A DNA stretch of 64,000 nucleotides from Sphingobacteriaceae bacterium (GCA_016709575.1 JADJMM010000006.1:208547-272546), one strand, 5' to 3'. Positions 48,618 to 59,005 are shown, numbered from the stretch's first letter. Notes: a model not told the origin generated them from the sequence alone. A program made the numbers and translations.

Positions 48618-49297
48618 TTACATTCTAATAATTCGGCCATCTTCCATCTCAATGATTCGATGTGTACGTTCCGCGAATTCATTATCGTGGGTTACAATTA
48701 ATAACGACTGATTATAAACGGAGGTTAATTCTTGAAATATATTAAAAACAATATCACTATTTTTTTATCCAAATTTCCTGTAGGTTCGTCTCCCATAATA
48801 ATTATAGGATCATTTATTAGTGCACGTGCAATTGCAACTCTTTGTTTTTGTCCACCTGATAATTGATTAGGACTTTTTAATGCCTCATTCTCAATACCAA
48901 GTATTTTCAACTTTTCGTAAGCGCGATGCTCTACTTCTTTTTCTGAATGAATTCCTAGCTTAAGTCCTGGCAACATAACATTTCGTAAAACAGAAAATTC
49001 ATTTAGTAAATAATGAAATTGAAAAACGAAACCAATTTTTTCATTTCTCACCCTTGCTAGTTCGGCTTCATTTTTATTTCGCATCTGAACACCATCAATC
49101 CACAAATCTCCCTCGTAATCGGTATCCATTGTAGAAAGGATATAAAGTAAAGTTGATTTACCACAACCTGATTTGCCAATTACAGAAATAAACTCGGCTT
49201 TATTAACAGAAAATGAAACATCCTTTAAAACCCGCACAGATACAGGATCATGAAAGTATTTAGAAATTCCGGCTGCTTTAAGTATAACAGATTCCAT
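48618..49297 (-). CDS. ABC exporter ATP-binding subunit (LolD/MacB-like; frameshifted)
   Basis: About 226 residues. Walker A is IGKSGCGKSTLLYILST, the signature NQLSGGQKQRVAIARAL and Walker B IIIMGDEPTGNLD. It then stops early at 48725. Adding one base to the T7 run 48760-48766 restores NSDIVFNIFQELTSVYNQSL, the H-loop LIVTHDNEFAERTHRI and a natural end at 48618. The subfamily is that of LolD and MacB ATPases, which drive lipoprotein or peptide/macrolide export. It lies one base past the permease gene, as the last of a three-gene operon. Confidence 0.9.
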
Positions 49298-49298
49298 C

Positions 49299-50559
49299 TT
49301 ATTTACCTCTAATGATTATTACCGGATCAATTTTGCTAGCCTTACGCGAAGGAAAATAGCCTGCCAAATACGTTGTAACAATAGAAAAAATAGCACCTAT
49401 TATATAAAATTTTGGATTATAATTTATCGGATAGGTTTTAATAGAAGGTAAAGACTCAGTATTAAATGGTATTTGATCAATAAGTGCAGACAGTCCAAAC
49501 CCACAAATTAATCCGAGGGCACCTCCCACAATTCCAATAGTTGAAGCTATAGAAATAAAAATAGCATTCACATCTTTACCTGAAAAACCGGTAGCTTTTA
49601 AAATGGCAATGGAATCCATTTTTTCATATATCATCATATTTAAAATATTGTAGATACCAAAACCTGCCACTATCAATAAAGTGATTCCAACCGCATAGGA
49701 AATAAGGGTGCGGACAAAGCTTCCTGTTTCAAATTGTGAATTGGCGGTTTGAATATCAATAGCGTCAACGACAAATAAAGTTTCATATTCCTTAGCTAAT
49801 TTAGGAGCAATCACAATGTCTTTTAATTTTACTTGCAAATCTGTAATGTAATTTGAAGATTCTCCAAGTAATTTTTGAGTTGTACTAATTGAGCAATAAC
49901 TCTGAATATTATCCAACTCCCGGAGTCCGGATTGAAAAAAAACCAACAACTTTTAATTGAACCCGCTCGCCTTTAGAAGTGGTGACTTGTATTACATCAC
50001 CAAGTTGAACTAACATTTTTTCAGCGATGCCTTTGCCTAAAATTATACTGTTGGGAGTGTTTTTAAGGTCAATGTAATTTCCTGCTACTACATAATCTTT
50101 AAACAAAAATAATTTATTCTCTGCCTCTACATCAATGCCATTAATAACACCTGTAATATCAATTACACCTACATTATAAAATATCTGAGTTGTAATCTTA
50201 GCAGCTACACCAAGTACTCTTTTGTCTTTTTTTAATGCAGAAAGAATTGCAGCGTTGTTATAAATTTCAAGCCGTTCATTTTTTGGTTTTACGGAACTTA
50301 CAAAATTGTGGGAGTCTTTAAATTTGGCTGAGTTATCTATTGGTTGACGTTTAGAAGGTTTAATCTCATTGTATAAGCGAATGTGTGGCGTTCGATTGAG
50401 AATTAATCCATCGAGCATATCATTTAATCCAGCCATGAAACTTTGTAAACCAATAAACATGGTAATACTAAAAGTTACGCCTATAGCTGCGACTAAAGTT
50501 TGTCGCCACCTGGCCATTAATAACGAAATAGAAATACTGCCTATTAATTTAAATTTCAT
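49299..50559 (-). CDS. ABC transporter permease (FtsX/MacB/LolC-like; frameshifted)
   Basis: About 419 residues. There is an N-terminal membrane segment (QTLVAAIGVTFSITMFIGLQ), a large periplasmic domain, then three C-terminal segments (LISYAVGITLLIVAGFGIYN, ISIASTIGIVGGALGLICGF, FYIIGAIFSIVTTYLAGYFP) with the FtsX-type loop YEKMDSIAILKATGFSGKDV. The frame breaks at the A8 run 49935-49942: removing one base joins LKVVGFF to QSGLRELDNIQSY. The start overlaps the adaptor stop by 4 bases (ATGA). It works with the neighbouring ATPase as a mechanotransmission-type exporter. Confidence 0.9.
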
Positions 50560-51634
50560 TTGTTGGGATCTATTAATTCGTCATCTGAGGTAATCCCGGA
50601 TACTATTTCAATTTTCTGATAATCTTTTAAGCCTGTTTTAACAATCACTTTATCACCATTACCTTTTATAACAATGGAATCATTGAGAACATAATTTCTT
50701 GGAACCAATAAAGCCTTTTCTTTTGATTGTAATACAATGTTTGCCTCAAACGAAATATTTGGATATAATACCTCCGGTTGTTTTAAAAATTCTGCTTCAA
50801 TTAAAAATGTTTTGCTCCGTTCATTCATCAAAGGATTAATTTTGGTCACCTGCGCTTCAAATACTTTACCTTTGTAACTATCCAATGTTAATTGTATCAG
50901 CAAACCTTTTTTGATTTTTAAAATATCGTATTCATCTACCTGCATTTCCAGAACGAAATTTTTCGCATCCCCAATAACTGCTAAAGGTGTTTGAAGACCC
51001 ACAATTTCTCCTTTAACTTTATTAAGACTATATACAATCCCATCAACTTCACTTCGTAAAATATGGTCTTCAGCAACGTTTTTTGAAATTAACAGATTCT
51101 TCTTTGATTGCGTAGAATTGAAATCTAATTGCCGTTTTAGATCATTATATTTCACAATTGAAGAAAAATACAATGTCTTTGAATTTTGATACGCTAATTC
51201 CCTCTGCTCAAATTCAACTTTTGTACCTATTAGTTGTTTCCATAATTCCTTTTGTCTGAAATAAAGTAAAGAATCATTCTTCATTTTATTAAACGAAAAA
51301 TCACTTACAAGCTTTGCCTCGTTAAGTTTCCCTTGATTGGCATTAATATCCTGAAATGCTGCCGAAAGCTCGGCATTTTCCTGATTAAGTCGCTGTATGG
51401 TACTGGAAATAGAAAGTATTTGATCCGATTTTTTTACCGAATCACCCTCCGAAACATAAATATTCTCAATAATACCATTTACAGGAGCAAATGCCTGATA
51501 TTGATTCTTACTCTTTACAATTCCTGAAGCATAAATAGATTCAGAAATAGATTCTACGGTGGTTTTATCTTCTCAACTTTATCCTTACAAGACAGAAGAA
51601 AAAAGACAAAAAAGTAAATTGGTAATTTATTCAT
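50556..51634 (-). CDS. Membrane-fusion (HlyD-like) lipoprotein subunit (frameshifted)
   Basis: About 359 residues. From ATG 51632-51634 the first frame gives a lipoprotein signal (MNKLPIYFFVFFLLSCKDK) and breaks near 51565; the next frame runs unbroken to 50556. It contains the lipoyl-like halves YQAFAPVNGIIENIYVSEGD and VDGIVYSLNKVKGEIVGLQT, a coiled-coil hairpin between them, and a beta-barrel (FEAQVTKINPLMNERSKTF). Such adaptors link an inner-membrane ABC exporter to an outer-membrane channel. First gene of the operon; no TolC-like gene follows, so the channel must be encoded elsewhere. The cargo is unknown. Confidence 0.85.
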
Positions 51635-51818
51635 AAACTAAAGTTATCCTGTTTTAACATATCAAAATTAACATAATTCAATTGTAATTATGACACAAAT
51701 CATATGTGGTTATAACTAATGATTTCGTTATCTAACTAACCAAAATGCAAAAAGTAGCACTAATGGAATTAAAATTTAGCTAACAATTTCATAGCAAACA
51801 ACACGTTAACATTTTTCG

Positions 51819-51826
51819 TATATTAG
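51819..51826 (+). promoter_or_regulatory. Candidate -7 box for the small helical protein gene
   Basis: TATATTAG, close to TAnnTTTG, 27 bases before the ATG at 51854, in the 219-base divergent region shared with the ABC exporter operon. Confidence 0.35.
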
Positions 51827-51853
51827 CCTAAGGGATTTTTGAGATTCTTTAAA

Positions 51854-52102
51854 ATGAGGAGTTCACTCGACATATTAGAAGAAATAAGAGCAACTTTATC
51901 TGCAAAAAAATTAATTGCTGAGAAGGAAGAATTAGATGCTGAGATTAGAGCCAGCTCTACTGCAGAGGAGTTATGTTTAAGAAGTGCTGAGACTTTATTA
52001 TCACTACAAAAACGACATCCTGAAGTAAAAAATGCAATTGGTCATTTAATAGAAGAGTTTACAAGTTATTGTACATATATAGGAATTCATCCTAAGGGCT
52101 AA
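51854..52102 (+). CDS. Small helical protein, unknown
   Basis: 82 residues from ATG 51854; a TTG five codons upstream is less likely. The protein is predicted almost wholly helical and charged: MRSSLDILEEIRATLSAKKL, EKEELDAEIRASSTAEELCL, KRHPEVKNAIGHLIEEFTSY. Two Cys are present, and there is no signal peptide or membrane segment. It is not recognised. It has its own promoter-like box, and its stop lies 2 bases from the convergent glycosyltransferase stop. Confidence 0.55.
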   Translation: MRSSLDILEEIRATLSAKKLIAEKEELDAEIRASSTAEELCLRSAETLLSLQKRHPEVKNAIGHLIEEFTSYCTYIGIHPKG

Positions 52103-52104
52103 AT

Positions 52105-53109
52105 CTACCTCGCCCACCTAATAATGCATTTCGATAACAATCTTGCTTTACTACCCGTGTAATGGTTGTGCCAATGCGATTTAAAATAATAGAAATAAGC
52201 TTTTGGTCCAAGATTAGTAATACCACAAGCATCGTACCATTGTTTAGCAAGTATATTTTGTAAGGTGGTTTCGTTAATGAAGTTTAGTTTTTTATTCTGT
52301 TCAAACAATTCATCAAACCATACCGATAAAGCATCTAAATCTTTTACCGATTCAATTATTTGTGAAGTACCCAATAAACAATGTACTCGTAATTGATTCT
52401 CTGTAAATCCAAATCCGGCCTTCTCTAACAATTGCTTTCTCACCTTATTTCCATTCTCAATTTGCTCAGTACGGTATTGCCGGCTTACCTGTGAGGCGTG
52501 AATACGGTATTTTAATAATGTTTCAGAAACATCAGCAAATTTGTTTTTAAAAATTAAGCGGCTCCATAATTCATAATCTTCTACATGTTTAAATTCAGAA
52601 TTAAAATAAGGTGTTTCTGCTTTTAAGATAGAAGAACGGATAATTAATGCAGGATGTACAACCGATGAATTAAATAACATCCAACCTGAAATTAAATCAT
52701 GTGTATGATGTGAAGTAAGCGCAATCTGTTTTCCTTTTCCAAAATGAATATAATCACTACCACATACCCCTACTCCTTTGTTGGCTTCCATAAACTCAAC
52801 CTGTTTTTTAATTCTTTCAGGTAAGCTGATGTCGTCGGCATCCATTCTAACAATGTATTCGCCTTTACATAAATCAATACCCTTGTTTAAGGTTTTGATT
52901 AAGCCAAGATTGGTTTCGTTTTTATGGTATTTGATTTTTTCGTTCTTAACCGACAAAACAACTTCTTCTGAAGAATCCGTTGACCCATCATTAATAATAA
53001 CAAACTCAAAGTTTTGATACGATTGATTTAAAATACTCTCTATAGCTTCTTTCACATAAGCCGAGGCATTATAAACAGGCATTAAAACCGAAACAAGAGG
53101 TGAACTCAT
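52105..53109 (-). CDS. Family 2 glycosyltransferase
   Basis: 334 residues from ATG 53107-53109 (MSSPLVSVLMPVYNASAYVK); a longer frame would begin inside a REP-like repeat and is rejected. GT-A motifs: FVIINDGSTDSSEEVV, GEYIVRMDADDISLPERI (metal-binding DxD) and HVEDYELWSRLIF. Such enzymes add sugars to surface polysaccharides or lipid-linked glycans. It is the first gene downstream of the SMC-like gene, separated by a repeat pair, so it may be read through from the condensin-like operon without being functionally related. Confidence 0.9.
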   Translation of the reverse strand: MSSPLVSVLMPVYNASAYVKEAIESILNQSYQNFEFVIINDGSTDSSEEVVLSVKNEKIKYHKNETNLGLIKTLNKGIDLCKGEYIVRMDADDISLPERIKKQVEFMEANKGVGVCGSDYIHFGKGKQIALTSHHTHDLISGWMLFNSSVVHPALIIRSSILKAETPYFNSEFKHVEDYELWSRLIFKNKFADVSETLLKYRIHASQVSRQYRTEQIENGNKVRKQLLEKAGFGFTENQLRVHCLLGTSQIIESVKDLDALSVWFDELFEQNKKLNFINETTLQNILAKQWYDACGITNLGPKAYFYYFKSHWHNHYTGSKARLLSKCIIRWAR

Positions 53110-53122
53110 AAAATGTATATTG

Positions 53123-53187
53123 TCCTTCGAGCGTAGCTCAGGCACCGTAATATTAAAAATGCGGTGGTCTCGACGGAGCCGAACCTG
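53123..53187. repeat. Two REP-like palindromes in inverted arrangement after the SMC-like gene
   Basis: Unit 1 is TCCTTCGAGCGTAGCTCAGG then CACCG (53123-53147). Unit 2 is CGGTGGTCTCGACGGAGCCG then AACCTGAA (53162-53189). CACCG and CGGTG at the inner ends are inverted copies. The SMC stop codon (53190-53192) abuts unit 2. Confidence 0.65.
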
Positions 53188-53189
53188 AA

Positions 53190-56100
53190 TTACGCTTCTA
53201 CTTCAGTAACAATACTTGGGAAGATACGCACGTTACCTGAATCTTCTTTACGGAACTGATAAGTATAACGGTAATGACTTTCCAAACCACTCTTGTTTGG
53301 TAGACCATTAATCATCATAATATTTCTGTTCTTCGCAAATTTCAATAATTCACGTAAGTAGTGAGCCGAAATCTGACCTACCTCGTCAATAATACAATGT
53401 ACTTTAAAGTCAGAACTACTTCTATGCGAAGATTCCTTAATAAATACGTGTAATAATGTAATGTAGATAATAGCTTTTACAAGGATATCCGTTCCGGTAC
53501 TTCCGATACTGTCGATTTTGTGAGTCCAACCGGTTTCGTTCATACCTTCTTTAATATTGAACTTCAACTCGAATAAATCTTGTAAACGGATTTCTTCCTG
53601 GTCTTGCTCTTTAATAGCAGAACGTAATTGCTCTAACAAACGAACCGCGCGTGTACTTATTTCACGTTTAGAACCTGTTGCAAAATCGGTATTGAATAAT
53701 CCTTCGCTGTAAACTAAACCATGTTCTTCACGGAATTCTTCAATTTTCTTCAATAAACGGTAAACTTTATTGTCAGATTCTTCAATCTTAATCTTAATAA
53801 ATTCAATCAATTTACTTTCCTCAAACTCTGCCTTCTTAAAGTCTTCCGCAATTAAAGTAATAATATGTTGAATTTTATCTTTTTGTCCGCTTAACTCTTT
53901 TACTTTCGTAGCGATACTATCCGTTACTAAACCAATTTGTGTTGCTGTTTCAGCTAACGACATTTCAATTTTGTTTTCGTTGATGAACGAACGTAAGTTC
54001 TGAGCAAAACGCTCGTACTCACCTTGCGATGCATCATTACGGATAACAAAGTTAAAGTGATTATCAAATCTGAATTTACCGGCGTATTCATTTATATAAC
54101 GCTGGAAAGCACCGTACTCTTCATTAAAGTGAGAATCATTCTTTAATAACTGCGTACAAATGTCCATGATATTATAAGTGGTACGTTTTGGTTCTGCACG
54201 CTCAATAATATCTGCATACTTATTAAATACCGGTGTATCGCGGAAGTTATTGCTATAATAGTTTACACCATTATTAAATTCAATTAACTCTTCATCAAAC
54301 GCACGTTTTTGCTTATTCAACTCCATACGTTTGATGTTGAACTTACGGGTGGCTTCTTCCATTTGGTTAGCCATGTCGTTCGATGTTTTTACGAACTCTT
54401 CTTTCTTTTGAATTAAGTCAGGAAGTTTATCGAAAGTTTCACGTTTATCTTTTAAGTAATCGTTTACAATTTGTTGGTATTGCTCGATTTCTTTTAAAGA
54501 TTCTTGTAATTCTTTAATACGATTATCAATGGCTTTGATTTGCTTGCTATCAACACCTTTAGACTTAAAGTTGCTTTCTTTTCTTTAGATAATGACTCTT
54601 CTTTATCTTCAAACTCCTTTACCTGATTCTTTTTCTCAACTTCTAATTCAGAGATTTCAGTTTCCTGTCTTTCTTTTAATTCAGCAATACGTTCTTCATT
54701 ATAAACACGTAAACGTTCTAACTGTACGTTGAAGTCAGTTAAAATGGTATTTTTCTTTTTGTTTAAAACAGAAAGTTCTTCTTCAATTAAATTTAACTTC
54801 TGACGATTACCGCTTAATGATGATTCAATTTCGGTTCCTGCTTTTTGTTTCCACTCTTCTAATTCTTCAATTAATTTTTGCTCACGTTTCTCAGCTAATT
54901 CAAAGAGTAAGCTAATACTTTAACGTCTTCTTTATACTCACCTAATTGTTTACCATAACGATCGGCAGCTAACATCTTCTCTTCGTTATTAGCAACTTGG
55001 AATTGGTTTAACGATTCTTCAAGATCTTTAATTTGAGCTAAACGTTCATTTTTCTCGTGTTGGTATTCTTCAATACTCTTCGATACAACTTCAACCTGAC
55101 CTAATTCTAACTGGATACCATATAAAGTTTTGGCAGATTCAGCTTTAAACTCAGGGGTTAAATCGGTACGGAATAATAATTTCTCATTTACAACTTTACC
55201 AATTGTGGTATGCCAATCTTTTACGTTCTTCTCTAAATAACCATAAAACGCATCGTGCTGTACATTTAACTTGTCTTCAATTTCCTTAATTTCAGTTTTT
55301 ATCTTTATAATCTCGTTATTGATTTTGTTAACCTGATTATTTAAAGACGTTTTAAGTTTCAATTCTAAAGCTTCCCACTCACGAGTTAACGTCTGAACCA
55401 TGTTTTGCTTTATAGCGCGCTCACTTTTGTTCTTGTAATTGATAGCGCGTAACTCAGCTAATTCACTTTCTAGGCCTTTAATCTCAGTCTCGTAGAAACG
55501 CGTGTTACGGATAACTTTCTCTTCTGATTTTAATTCGTTAAACTCAATTTGTTTAGCAGTAGTTTCAGAATTTAATTCATCAATTGCTTCTTCGCGTTTT
55601 GATTTTAACTCAGTATCTTTCTTATTGTATTCGTTCTTTTGTAATAATTGTAATTCGTTATAGTGATTGAATACTTCACCGGTTTTAGAATTTATCTTAT
55701 TAATGTACGCCGACTTATCGTTACGTAATTGCTCAATTAAAGAAGAATACTTATGCTCGATGCTCGAAACGTTAGAAGTTAACGATTCGTATTCGCGGCG
55801 GGCAATATTTAAATCAACCTGTAATTTTTCACGCTCAGCGTTTTTCTCTACAGCTTGTTCAATGTTTTTCTCCTTATATTCTTTTAATTTTTTGTTCGCA
55901 TCACGAATGGTACGGTCGTAATACCCAATTTCCTCGCGGATATCTTTTTGTTTCTCTTCTAAATTGGTTTTAAAAGTATCATGCGCTTCCACTAAGCCAT
56001 CTAACTCTTCTTCTTTCTTCTTTGCAGCTTCACGGATAGTTTCGTTTTGAGTTTCAGCATAACGAAGACTGCTTCCTAATTTGTCAGCTAACTCCATTTG

Positions 56101-56871
56101 AGAACCCTTCAACATGTGAACCTGATCGTATTTTTTATCAATCAACTCCACTAACTGCTGACTTTCCTTTTTTAAGTAAGTTTCAATATCTGCATACTTC
56201 TCGTTAAACTGACGAAGCTGACGTTCTACTTGTTCTAATTTAATACTTGAATTTTCTGTAGTTAAAGAGTTAGCGATAAAATCCTTAATGAAACGGGAAT
56301 CGATACTGCTTTTAGAACTTAAGAATACGTTAGTAATAGATTTCGGAATGTTTTGATATTTCTCGTTACCTTTTAATAAATGGAATTTAGAAAGCATTTT
56401 ATCCGTCTCAGTTCCATAAATAATATTTCTGTAACGTTCAAAGGTGTCAATTTGATTCGAGATAAAAATACCGCGTTTTTCAAAACCACCGATTACTTCT
56501 TTAATCTTCATCGCTTCATCATTCGCATTTAAGAAGAAATCAGGATTGTAAGGCGCATCAAAGAAACGGAATACTAATTTATTGTGACGGTACACCATTA
56601 CACAAAACGCAGAATCTTCTGTAGTGATTTCATAAATCAAATATGAATTCTCGAAACGGAAGTAGTGTTCCTCAAATGTTTTTTGTGATTGGGCAATACC
56701 TAATCCACGACTGTTAGCACTATAGAAAAATAAAATAGCACGTTGCAACGATGTTTTTCCGTAGTTGTTTGTTCCCACAAAACAGGTGTTTCCGCACAAT
56801 TCAATATCCGCATACTTTACGTTGGTGATATTAATCTCAACAATCCTGTTTAGAATTCTGGTGTTTTCCAT
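53190..56871 (-). CDS. SMC/MukB-like coiled-coil ATPase of a condensin-type complex (two frameshifts)
   Basis: About 1,226 residues. The N-terminal head has Walker A GTNNYGKTS (residues 33-41) in LCGNTCFVGTNNYGKTSL. A very long coiled coil follows (about residues 220-1000). The C-terminal head has SIGSTGTDILVKAIIYITLL (signature position) and Walker B VHCIIDEVGQIS, then RNIMMINGLPNKS. The middle is split: near 54903 one base joins VLAYS to ELAEKREQKLIEELEEW, and near 54570-54585 another joins SKEKK to FKSKGVDSKQIKAIDNR. The order kleisin, small winged-helix protein, SMC is that of MukFEB, MksFEB and Wadjet JetABC. It should load on DNA and extrude or compact it. It is not the ordinary Smc, which has no such partners. 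Confidence 0.82.
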
Positions 56872-56918
56872 TCTCTCTATTTATTTAGTTTCTGTATTTT
56901 TTTATCTTGTAAACGTGT

Positions 56919-56944
56919 GTCATCCTGAGCTTGCCGAAGGGCTA
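56919..56944. repeat. REP-like palindrome between the KITE-like and SMC-like genes
   Basis: GTCATCCTGAGCTTGCCGAA followed by GGGCTA. The KITE-like stop codon (56942-56944) is the last three bases of the unit on the minus strand. Confidence 0.7.
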
Positions 56945-57547
56945 GTTATAAATGATCCCGCCTGTTCCTTCTTCCGGACTTGTTTCTTCGTAAATCGCAA
57001 TAGAATTAATCATATCTAACAAATACGAATACGCATCCATTACTTTGTAGCTCTCTGTTTGTTCGTCTTCTAATTCTAAAAACGAATCACGAGTCATTAA
57101 ATCACAAATATCACGCACCTTGTTCAACAAAGTTTCAGAACGGTACATTGGGATTTTTTGTAATTTTTGTTTCAAACGAACATTCGCATTACACTCTTCC
57201 GAAATTTCGCTTGGGCGGAAACGTGAACCGATAGTGATTTTATTATCCATACTCGCGAATAAATCAATAACATCGATATAACGTTCAAACGTTTCCAATT
57301 TTTTCTCAATGATACTATTCGCTTCGCTTGTTTTTGAGAAATAGAAATAATTATTTCCTCTTTCAATATTGTAACGGATAACGTTAAAATATGCCTGTAA
57401 ACGATCGAAGTTATCAGGGTTATTGATGATATCGTACAAACGTCCCATGTTATCTCTAGAACCATTGCTGGAAATAAAATGTCCACGCGCCATAATGGCA
57501 AAAATATCGTGGGTTTGTTTCGGTAAGTTAAAATCTTCTGCGGTCAT
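56942..57547 (-). CDS. MukE/MksE/JetB-like (KITE) subunit
   Basis: 201 residues. MTAEDFNLPKQTHDIFAIMA, RGHFISSNGSRDNMGRLYDI, FDRLQAYFNVIRYNIERGNN and YFYFSK fit two small winged-helix units. The 'phase of ~30 residues, then R-L-x-x-Y-F-x-x-I/L ... Y-F-Y' layout resembles the accessory subunits that bridge kleisin and SMC heads in MukBEF and Wadjet. This assignment rests on size, gene order and pattern, not on a search. The C-terminal half is helical and acidic, ending SPEEGTGGIIYN. It lies 59 bases after the kleisin stop and 70 bases before the SMC start, with REP-like repeats in both gaps. Confidence 0.72.
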   Translation of the reverse strand: MTAEDFNLPKQTHDIFAIMARGHFISSNGSRDNMGRLYDIINNPDNFDRLQAYFNVIRYNIERGNNYFYFSKTSEANSIIEKKLETFERYIDVIDLFASMDNKITIGSRFRPSEISEECNANVRLKQKLQKIPMYRSETLLNKVRDICDLMTRDSFLELEDEQTESYKVMDAYSYLLDMINSIAIYEETSPEEGTGGIIYN

Positions 57548-57590
57548 GATATGTTTAATGTTTTATTGTTTGATGTTTAATGTTTGTTTA

Positions 57591-57611
57591 TAGTGAGCTT
57601 GTCGAACTACG
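57591..57611. repeat. REP-like palindrome between the kleisin-like and KITE-like genes
   Basis: TAGTGAGCTTGTCGAACTA (57591-57609), with TAGT/ACTA ends. On the minus strand the kleisin stop codon TAG (57607-57609) is its first three bases. Confidence 0.7.
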
Positions 57612-58848
57612 CCGCTTTTTTCTTTTTCTTTTCTTTTTCTTCGGTTACAGGTAAAATCACGGTGTATCCTAATCGTTTTTTCTTTTCCCCTACTTCGTAT
57701 TCAAAATAATTTAATCGGTATCTGAAATCTAATTCTTTCTCATATTCCATCGCAATCTCAACGAATAACGATAGTCGGTCTTCAAATTTTACATCTCCAA
57801 TTGCTTTTGGGAATTTGTAATCCATCAAGTACTCGAATAAGTTCGCTTTGTTCTGAGCAAGGAAACGGTCTACCAATTTCTCGGTATCCAATTTAATTTG
57901 GTTGTCCACCATTTTATCCTTGAAGTTGCTGGCCATTTTACCTGCCATACCACGCGCCATTAAACGGGAAATTTTATATTTCTCCGCAATACGCTTACAC
58001 AAAACATGTCCATCATCCGTTACTAAAAAGTCGAGCGCAATTTTTGTACGCGGACCTTTCACCCCGTTGAAACGTAATGGTTTTACAGCTCTAACAATTT
58101 CATTAAAATTAGTTCTGAAATGTAATGCACCGTGATCTTTTACTTCTTTCAGTTTCTGCGCTTTCACATACACATCCAACTGGAATTGAATTTTATTGAT
58201 GTAATCGGTAATGTCGGTTTGAATTTCAATTAAGAAGTCTAAGTTCTCAATCAAATTCGCTTTCAAAGAGTTTACAATTCCATAAAGTTCAGTATCGTTT
58301 GTCATGCTGAACAAAGCACGCGTTTCGGTAATAACTTCTTCTGTTTTCTGAATGAAATCTATGATAGTATCACGTTTCTGGCGGTAATCTTCCAGCTTTT
58401 GAATTTTGATGCGGTAGTTACTTTCGTTTTTGTAAGTATCATCTACATTTTTCTGAAGCTTGATGATTTCGCGTGACAGAGCGATGTTGATCCGTTTTAA
58501 ATATTTTTTTATGCTGCGTAAAAAGCGGTGTTCGTGTACTTCCTGATAGAAGCGGATGTGACGTTTTAGTTCGTTGATGTAATCGTTGATGAAACCCGGC
58601 GTTACCTCTCCAATCTCCATGAAATCTTCGAACATCGCCACAACAGCGTCGTTCAAGCTTACGATATTCTCATATTCGTAAACTAAATCCAGTGAGCGGA
58701 GTTTTTGATATTGATCCGCTGAAAGATCTTCACGAGCTAGTAATTCGTTAACCGTTATGTTTTCACGGTTCGCGAATAAAAATTCAACTACGCCACGGTT
58801 ATGGTAAAGTTGGGATAATATATCTTTTACATTGACCTGTAATGCCAT
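57607..58848 (-). CDS. MukF/MksF/JetA-like kleisin subunit
   Basis: 413 residues, unbroken. The N-terminus is winged-helix-like (VNVKDILSQLYHNRGVVEFL, ITVNELLAREDLSADQYQKL). A helical middle domain follows (FINDYINELKRHIRFYQEVH, LKRINIALSREIIKLQKNVD), with a further helical region (TELYGIVNSLKANLIENLDF) and a C-terminal globular part (IALDFLVTDDGHVLCKRIAE). The end is Lys-rich (EEKEKKKKKAA). Length and order in the operon match the kleisin of MukBEF-type complexes, which joins the SMC heads and recruits the KITE dimer. First gene of the operon, with a promoter-like box 20 bases upstream. Confidence 0.72.
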   Translation of the reverse strand: MALQVNVKDILSQLYHNRGVVEFLFANRENITVNELLAREDLSADQYQKLRSLDLVYEYENIVSLNDAVVAMFEDFMEIGEVTPGFINDYINELKRHIRFYQEVHEHRFLRSIKKYLKRINIALSREIIKLQKNVDDTYKNESNYRIKIQKLEDYRQKRDTIIDFIQKTEEVITETRALFSMTNDTELYGIVNSLKANLIENLDFLIEIQTDITDYINKIQFQLDVYVKAQKLKEVKDHGALHFRTNFNEIVRAVKPLRFNGVKGPRTKIALDFLVTDDGHVLCKRIAEKYKISRLMARGMAGKMASNFKDKMVDNQIKLDTEKLVDRFLAQNKANLFEYLMDYKFPKAIGDVKFEDRLSLFVEIAMEYEKELDFRYRLNYFEYEVGEKKKRLGYTVILPVTEEKEKKKKKAA

Positions 58849-58867
58849 TCTTTATTGGGTATATCCG

Positions 58868-58904
58868 CTAAAATACAAAGGCTAGAGCCCGCAATTGGTG
58901 CGGG
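58868..58904 (-). promoter_or_regulatory. Candidate promoter and upstream hairpin of the condensin-like operon
   Basis: On the minus strand TATTTTAG (58868-58875), close to TAnnTTTG, lies 19 bases before the kleisin ATG. Just upstream is a hairpin CCCGCA-ATTGG-TGCGGG (58888-58904), which may end the upstream glycosyltransferase transcript. Confidence 0.35.
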
Positions 58905-59005
58905 TTTTCAACAAAAATGAGAGTAATTCACAAAACTGTAAGTGAGAGGTTGTAATGTATTGGTTTTGAGTGCTTAGGAACTCTCCCTAGAGGGAAATAA
59001 AGAAG

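Noticed and set aside
53110..53145. Upstream start of the family 2 glycosyltransferase at 53145
   Set aside because: The added residues are translated from a REP-like palindrome; the ATG at 53109 begins the conserved domain.
56765..57019. Plus-strand 84-residue frame across the KITE-SMC gap
   Set aside because: It is antisense to two conserved genes and passes through a repeat, with no motif.
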